Shown in pieces: positions 63,561 through 64,000 of a stretch of DNA of 64,000 bases; within the stretch, counting starts at the first letter, position 1, and each line of letters begins with the position of its first letter. Position numbers and translations under genes: made by a program. The stretch lies in the NCBI RefSeq assembly GCF_000296465.1, contig NZ_JH815203.1, positions 496,001 to 560,000 of the forward strand, given 5' to 3'. The DNA comes from Barnesiella intestinihominis YIT 11860 (GTDB lineage: Bacteria; Bacteroidota; Bacteroidia; Bacteroidales; Barnesiellaceae). The notes below the pieces were generated by a model. The model searched no databases and was not told where the DNA came from. It saw nothing but the letters and a program-made list of their open reading frames with translations.

Positions 63561-63568
63561 CAAACTTA
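63561..63568 (-). promoter_or_regulatory. -7 box of the ubiquitin-like operon
   Basis: TAAGTTTG on the minus strand (TAnnTTTG), about 53 bp before the JAB ATG at 63508. No TTTG at the -33 position, so strength is uncertain. Confidence 0.5.
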
Positions 63569-63643
63569 TAACTATAAAATTAATTATGAACTGGTCTATA
63601 ATTCTCATTCACTTTCCCAATCATACAAAAAAGAGTCCTTGTT

Positions 63644-63674
63644 TTTGTCTTTCCGTAAATAACTATTACCTTTG
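63644..63674 (+). promoter_or_regulatory. psd promoter
   Basis: TTTG (63644-63647), 19 bp, TACCTTTG (63667-63674), 27 bp before the ATG at 63702. Confidence 0.8.
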
Positions 63675-63701
63675 TTCGCTACTTCTAAATCGAGTTAAAA
63701 G

Positions 63702-64000
63702 ATGAAAATGAAAATACACCGAGAAGGGAAAAACATATTACTTATTCTTTTTATCATTCTGGCTCTTTTGAATTTGCCGGTTTATCTATGGATAAAAATA
63801 ACATGGCTGGCTTATCTAATCCACGCCGCCTCCATTATATTTTTCTTTCTGGTAGTTAATTTTTTCCGGTCTCCCAAACGGCATTTCAAAGGTAATCCCA
63901 AAAATGCCATAGTCGCACCGGCAGACGGTGTCGTAGTCGTTCTTGAAGAAGTTCTCGAAGATGAATACTTTCATGACAAACGTATGCAAGTTTCTATCTT
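63702..64000 (+). CDS. psd: Phosphatidylserine decarboxylase, 5' part
   Basis: The first 99 codons of a gene running off the window. Start MKMKIHREGKN at 63702 (a second ATG at 63708 is equally possible). Two hydrophobic segments (~12-50) are followed by VNFFRSPKR and APADGVVVVLEEV, the conserved N-terminal block of phosphatidylserine decarboxylases of the short (archaeal/Bacteroidota) class. It makes phosphatidylethanolamine at the inner membrane. The pyruvoyl-forming LGST-type site lies beyond the window. Confidence 0.92.
   Translation, partial: MKMKIHREGKNILLILFIILALLNLPVYLWIKITWLAYLIHAASIIFFFLVVNFFRSPKRHFKGNPKNAIVAPADGVVVVLEEVLEDEYFHDKRMQVSI

Noticed and set aside
1-64000. CRISPR arrays, tRNA or rRNA genes
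   Set aside because: No regularly spaced direct repeats, no cloverleaf with CCA-type end and no rRNA-like conserved stretch was recognised on reading; a covariance-model scan was not possible here.

Overview
The window is a stretch of Bacteroidales chromosome. Support comes from a SusC/SusD polysaccharide utilisation locus (PUL), many promoters of the Bacteroidota form (TTTG, 19-20 bp, TAnnTTTG), lack of Shine-Dalgarno sites, BspA-type LRR_5 proteins, and DUF5689/DUF6359 lipoproteins. At least four proteins end in type IX secretion (T9SS) sorting domains, which argues for a T9SS-bearing Bacteroidales lineage (Barnesiella/Coprobacter/Porphyromonadaceae-like) rather than Bacteroides sensu stricto. 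The genus is inference. No rRNA, tRNA or CRISPR was recognised.

Layout. 1-2.9 kb: 3' end of miaA, a 194-bp non-coding element with perfect 20-bp terminal inverted repeats, two linked unknown genes and an outer-membrane barrel. 3.2-13.9 kb: housekeeping and stress genes (thioferritin-like DPSL, a GH109-like oxidoreductase, membrane pyrophosphatase, WG-repeat protein) interleaved with phage-like virion genes. These are an orphan P22/crAss-type portal and, 5.5 kb away, a three-gene set ending in a 755-aa ejection/polyvalent-like protein with an HExxxH peptidase signature. All frames are open, and no terminase, major capsid, tail, integrase or lysis gene is visible. 14-18.5 kb: fabI with a perfect 15-bp inverted repeat in its leader, a ROK glucokinase and the electron-bifurcating transhydrogenase nfnAB.

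18.9-40.3 kb: a two-operon PUL on the minus strand, headed by a ROK-family repressor. Operon 1 encodes a DUF4434 TIM-barrel protein, a sugar porter, an AGE epimerase, SusC, SusD and a DUF6259 glycosidase-like protein. Operon 2 encodes a T9SS protein, a NAGPA-like phosphodiester glycosidase, a GH3, a GDPD-SGNH-DUF4855 fusion and a lipoprotein. The two phosphodiester-directed enzymes suggest a phosphate-bridged glycan as substrate. 40.7-47.6 kb: a TonB receptor, two surface lipoproteins and a divergent secreted EEP nuclease/phosphatase.

47.6-60.2 kb: mixed core genes (BASS-type transporter, rmuC, DUF695, two LRR_5 proteins, yebC, pheT, an RluA-type synthase) and two direct copies of a structured ~230-bp repeat. 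60.3-63.5 kb: a compact five-gene ubiquitin-like conjugation operon. It encodes a JAB/JAMM peptidase fused to a UBC-like domain, an E2, a 69-aa protein, an E1 and a membrane protein, with no obvious ubiquitin-like modifier. The window ends in psd. The two strongest candidates for unusual biology are this operon and the scattered virion-like genes.
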